Shown here piece after piece: positions 60,145 through 64,000 of a stretch of 64,000 nt of DNA. Numbering within the stretch: position 1 is the first letter of the stretch; each line of letters starts with the position of its first letter. Origin of the DNA: Gymnorhina tibicen. Taxonomy: Eukaryota > Chordata > Aves > Passeriformes > Artamidae. The notes beneath the pieces were generated by a model. The model made no database searches, had not been told where the DNA came from, and worked only from the letters and a program-made list of their open reading frames with translations. A program made the translations under genes and the position numbers. The stretch is taken from the NCBI GenBank assembly GCA_013399875.1, contig VXAZ01007874.1:895330-959329 (forward strand), given 5' to 3'.

Positions 60145-63100
60145 CGTGAAAGAGGGAAGTACGTGCTGAGTACATTTCTTAATAATTCTGAATAATTGGT
60201 GCTCATTTATTAAGCAGGCACTGCTGCAATTGATGCCCAAGGGATGAGGAATGAGCTTCATGGGTGATGGGTGAATGCTTAGTACTGTGAAATGAAAATG
60301 TTTAATTCATGTCTATTACTTTTCCATTTACTTACATGAGAACTAGTGTAAAATAGAGCTGAAAACTTACTCAGTTTGGATTGCCTATGAACAGATTTTT
60401 TCCAGGATTAATTACCTCAATTGCCTGTAGTTTTCCCTTCCCAATTTTATTGACACTGACTGGAGAATACTGTCATTTGGTTTCAGTTATAAACAGGAGT
60501 TAATCAGCACAAGTGCTCTTAAGATCAGGCACTTTGTCTAGATGTAGGATACATAATTATTCACTTTGATGTGATGTTAATCTTCTTCTAATCTTTGCCC
60601 CTTCCAAAAATAGTATACAGGAGGAAGCACTTTAACTTTTCAGTGAGACATTTGCTGTACTTTTGCTTTCCTTTTCCTGTTCTAATTTTGTCCTTTCTTC
60701 TCAGATTCCAGGCCATTTCCTAGGTACTTTTTTTTTTTCCTGCAACAATCTAGCAAATTTGGATAATTTTTGTTAAATAGTCAGAATTTGTTTGTTTAAT
60801 CTCTTTAGGTTCTGTGTTCTATGACGTAGCTTCATGTTCAGCCTCAGAGAACAATTTGTTTTGTAAGTTTCATTTTCATTATCAATTTATTTCTAAAAAC
60901 ACAGGGTGATTTGGTTTTATCACTCTAATATTGATTATTCCATGAGCTTTAATGATATACTTAAGTAATACACTATGTGCTCTAAAATAGTGAAGAGGTG
61001 TCAAGAATATAAAATGAAACTGATTCTCATTGGTTACTCAGCTTTTCTATCCCAAATAGGTGTGGAACTGTAATTCCTTCAAATGCACAAATAAGATGCT
61101 AAAAGTATAGGTCTTCTTCTGAAGTTATGGGCAAATAAAGCCTCCTACATTTATCTTCTATGGCATTAGGACAGTGTTCTGGGTAGCTTTAAATTTGTGC
61201 TGGCTGAGCTCAATAAACATTCTTTTAATTTGAAAATATTAAGGGACAGTAACATATTAAGGGACTCCTCGAAAAACGAAGTACATCAGCACTGTTTCAT
61301 ATAATTTCACCATGGGCTACTTTGTTTGGCTATGCAAGGGTTAATAGCAGTAATTGTTTGTAGGATCTCTAGGTTATTTGCTGATTGATACCCATAAGGG
61401 GGTTGCTGATTTACATAATCTTTGTACTGCAAGAATTTTATTGACTTTTCTCTTAATGTAACCTAGCACCTTCCCAGTTACCTTCATGAAACCACACCTG
61501 CAGCAGAAGAGTTGTGAGCCTCGTGGCTAGCATAGCATGTGTGGAGTCTGCAGGTAACTCTGGCATTGTGCTGGACTCATTTCCATTACACTGGGAATGT
61601 TGGTGTGATCAAGCTGTCATCCTCACCCTGAATGAAAGCTTGCTCTAGAGTTACTATCGCTGCATCATTTTTAATCCTTATGGTTTGAGCACTGCAGCAA
61701 GATCATGTTGCAGGTATTCAACAAAGTCTTGGAACAAGTACAGAGACACAGGAGGTACCTAGCTCTGTCATAATTCTTTCATGTTGCAACATCTATTGTC
61801 AAAATGTTAATAAAAAAGATTACTTCAGGTGTATTCAGATGTATTTAACTTGTTCCTTAACAATTTGGCATATTTTCATTTTTTTACAGAAAAAATCAAC
61901 TTCAAATGTACTAGCTGTAATGTTGCTTTACAAATTACCTTTCAGCCATGACTTCATTTTATTCCTGGTTTAGTTTCACCTCATGTGGAAAAATTAGATT
62001 TAAACTCTGAAAATGCTGCTGTCATTTTCTCATGTCTCAGTCGCATTCAGTCTGGTGTTTTCAGGACATGATGTGATTGGAATGGGCCTGTTGAAAGTGG
62101 CTTGTTTTGTGTCACCTTAACTCCATTTCAGCCTTCGTCTGATGTGTGATTCCTCAATCTTTAAAACTGTTCATGCCATTTTTATAATGCTCCCTCCTGT
62201 TATCTCTTAATAATGAAACCTTGGCACATAAAGAAGGTTGATTTCTCTATTTGTGCTCATAATGGCTGAAGGTGTAATTTTTTTTTTTTGTAGGAAACTC
62301 TGAATACTTAAAGGTGGAACTTTTTAAGCGCTGGTTTAACTCATTGTATTGAAAGGTACTAATATTGGTTCCTGCATTTCTACTGAGGGAAGAATAGGGA
62401 GGCTCTGCATAAATATCTTAAACAGCCTGGGGGCAGGAACTCAGCTTTTAGGCAGACCCTGCAGTTTTGACAGCAACAGCAGGAGTGGTTTCACCACAAA
62501 CTGAGAATGGTTAAGGCCCGTTATTTGGATGAACCTTTGCCTGTTGCTGCTTGAGCCTGCTTTTTGCTGTCTGTCTCTCCCCATTCCCTTCAGCATTGCT
62601 GCAGTTCTCAAATCTTTAGTTACAGCAAATATTTGTCCTCTTAAAGCTGCCTGGCAAGTGTGAAAGAGGAATGAATTAGTGAATTTTCTCTATGCCCAGG
62701 ACGCACACTACTAGTAAGTCTAGCTTGTTTGGAGTGGCAGAGTTGGTGCAGTTTCCCTTGGAAGAGCTCATAGTGAGCTGTCCTCCACCTGCAGAGGCAG
62801 GCAGTCCTGGGACCTGAGCTTGCAGGGAGAGAGTTTGAGCAGTTGTTTGGAGTCTGGAATTTTTGTTGGTTGGAAAAGGTTGTGTTGAACTGCCTCTAGT
62901 TCAACTGCTGCAACTCATAGCTCTAAACATTACAAATATTTTCTGTAGAAGCTGTATTTTGTAAGAATGTAGGAAAATCCATAAGAACCTCTAATCAAAC
63001 AGGAGTTTGAAGGCAAAATGGGAATAGATTGAATGTGGAACTTTAACTCTCATGAGAAATACAGGAAATGCATCATTAAACTATGAATAGATGAGCTGTG

Positions 63101-64000
63101 CAAAGATGAAAGCCATAAAAACACTCTGTGGGAAGAAAAACAACAGAAAAGTAATGGGTGCATGGTCTGACTGTCAGAGGTGCTCAGCACTCCCATCAGT
63201 CACTGTCAGAAAGCTGTGCAGTTCCTTGGCATATCCAAAGTCACCAGAGGCAGTAAAAGATGGACACATTTTTGGTTCTAATTTTCAAAAAATCAAAGAA
63301 CATGAAAAATAGTAACAAGTCAGGTGTCTTGCTGTCTGCTGCATGTAAAATGCCTGGCAGGTTGCAGCATGAAGCCTGCAACGTGTACTTTCAGTGCTTA
63401 CAAATTTAACAGGACCATACTCCTTTGGCAAGTTTACCACACACAACAGTATCACTTCATGGTTTGGGAATGAAGATCATCTGACTTCTCACAAAGATAG
63501 GAAAAGCAAAATTAGAGTCTTTAGAAACAGGTCAAAGCAAACGAAATGAAAGCATTTCCTTCAATTTACACACTTGAAGGAGAAAAGGTGGTGTCAGCAA
63601 ACAGCATAGGCATATTGGTAGATTTTTCTTACTTGTACAAAAGTTGTCCTTTCACTGAAAAAATAAGTTTTCAGGGCACTGGTAATAAAATTGAGAAGTG
63701 CAGTGAAAGTAAAATATTTTATATCATTGCAGAATAAAAAAGCTATTAAGAAATATGTTGCAAGGAAGATATTAATTTTACCACTAGTACCTCAAGACTG
63801 ATTATCCTATTTTCTCCCATTTCTGGGAACAGTACAAAAAAAAAGACAGAACTTTTTTGATGTAAATGAAAAATGAGTGAAGAAGATGAGTTAATATAAA
63901 TTGTAATTCATATAACTGCTGTAGACTATTAAGTAGAAAACACTTTTGTATCAGAAGTGCAGCTAATAGCTGTAGCTCTGCATGGAATTTTGTTACTCAT
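60145..64000. other. Non-coding DNA
   Basis: AT-rich sequence to the window end. No coding exon, transposon or RNA gene was recognised. Open frames at 63091-63312 and 63546-63737 (plus) are short and featureless. Confidence 0.55.

Overview
The window reads as gene-poor, AT-rich vertebrate nuclear DNA, most likely from a bird. The grounds are a degraded CR1-type LINE fragment, three retroviral solo LTRs, and a fragment of a maestro heat-like repeat (MROH) gene, a family that is abundant in bird genomes. I cannot name the species or order. There is nothing prokaryotic: no operons, CRISPR, tRNA or rRNA. Nearly all short open frames are chance frames in non-coding DNA.

Left third (1-25.8 kb): mostly non-coding and apparently unique. 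It holds a GC-rich island at about 4.0-4.4 kb that ends in a well-spaced TATA/initiator pair with a short hydrophobic ORF behind it, a CR1 endonuclease fragment near 6.5 kb, an AT-rich imperfect hairpin at 16.2 kb, a 36-bp tandem duplication at 20.6 kb, and a duplicated segment around the window's only ambiguous base (22946).

Middle (25.9-54.6 kb): two minus-strand segments (26846-27129 and 25881-26124) look like the last two exons of an unrecognised single-pass membrane protein. A 45-bp tandem duplication lies at 29.7 kb. A 651-bp solo LTR (39459-40109) sits on the plus strand. The rest is non-coding with a few low-confidence exon-like signals.

Right part (54.6-60.1 kb): a GC-rich block carries the last five exons of an MROH-like gene on the minus strand, ending in a poly(A) signal. 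It is 5'-truncated, carries a frameshift and an in-frame stop, and lacks one expected splice donor. A 1074-bp solo LTR (56669-57742, 5-bp target duplication) lies inside one of its introns, 19 nt past a splice donor. A further solo LTR (59534-60138) has a perfect 6-bp target duplication. The LTRs at 39.5 kb and 59.5 kb share a 20-nt and a 12-nt identical block, but in opposite order relative to the TATA box, which suggests module rearrangement between related families.

The genes here do not form a pathway. The window is mainly a record of insertion, duplication and decay. I found no convincing new biological system. The most useful leads are the membrane-protein exons, the interrupted MROH pseudogene and the LTR module swap.
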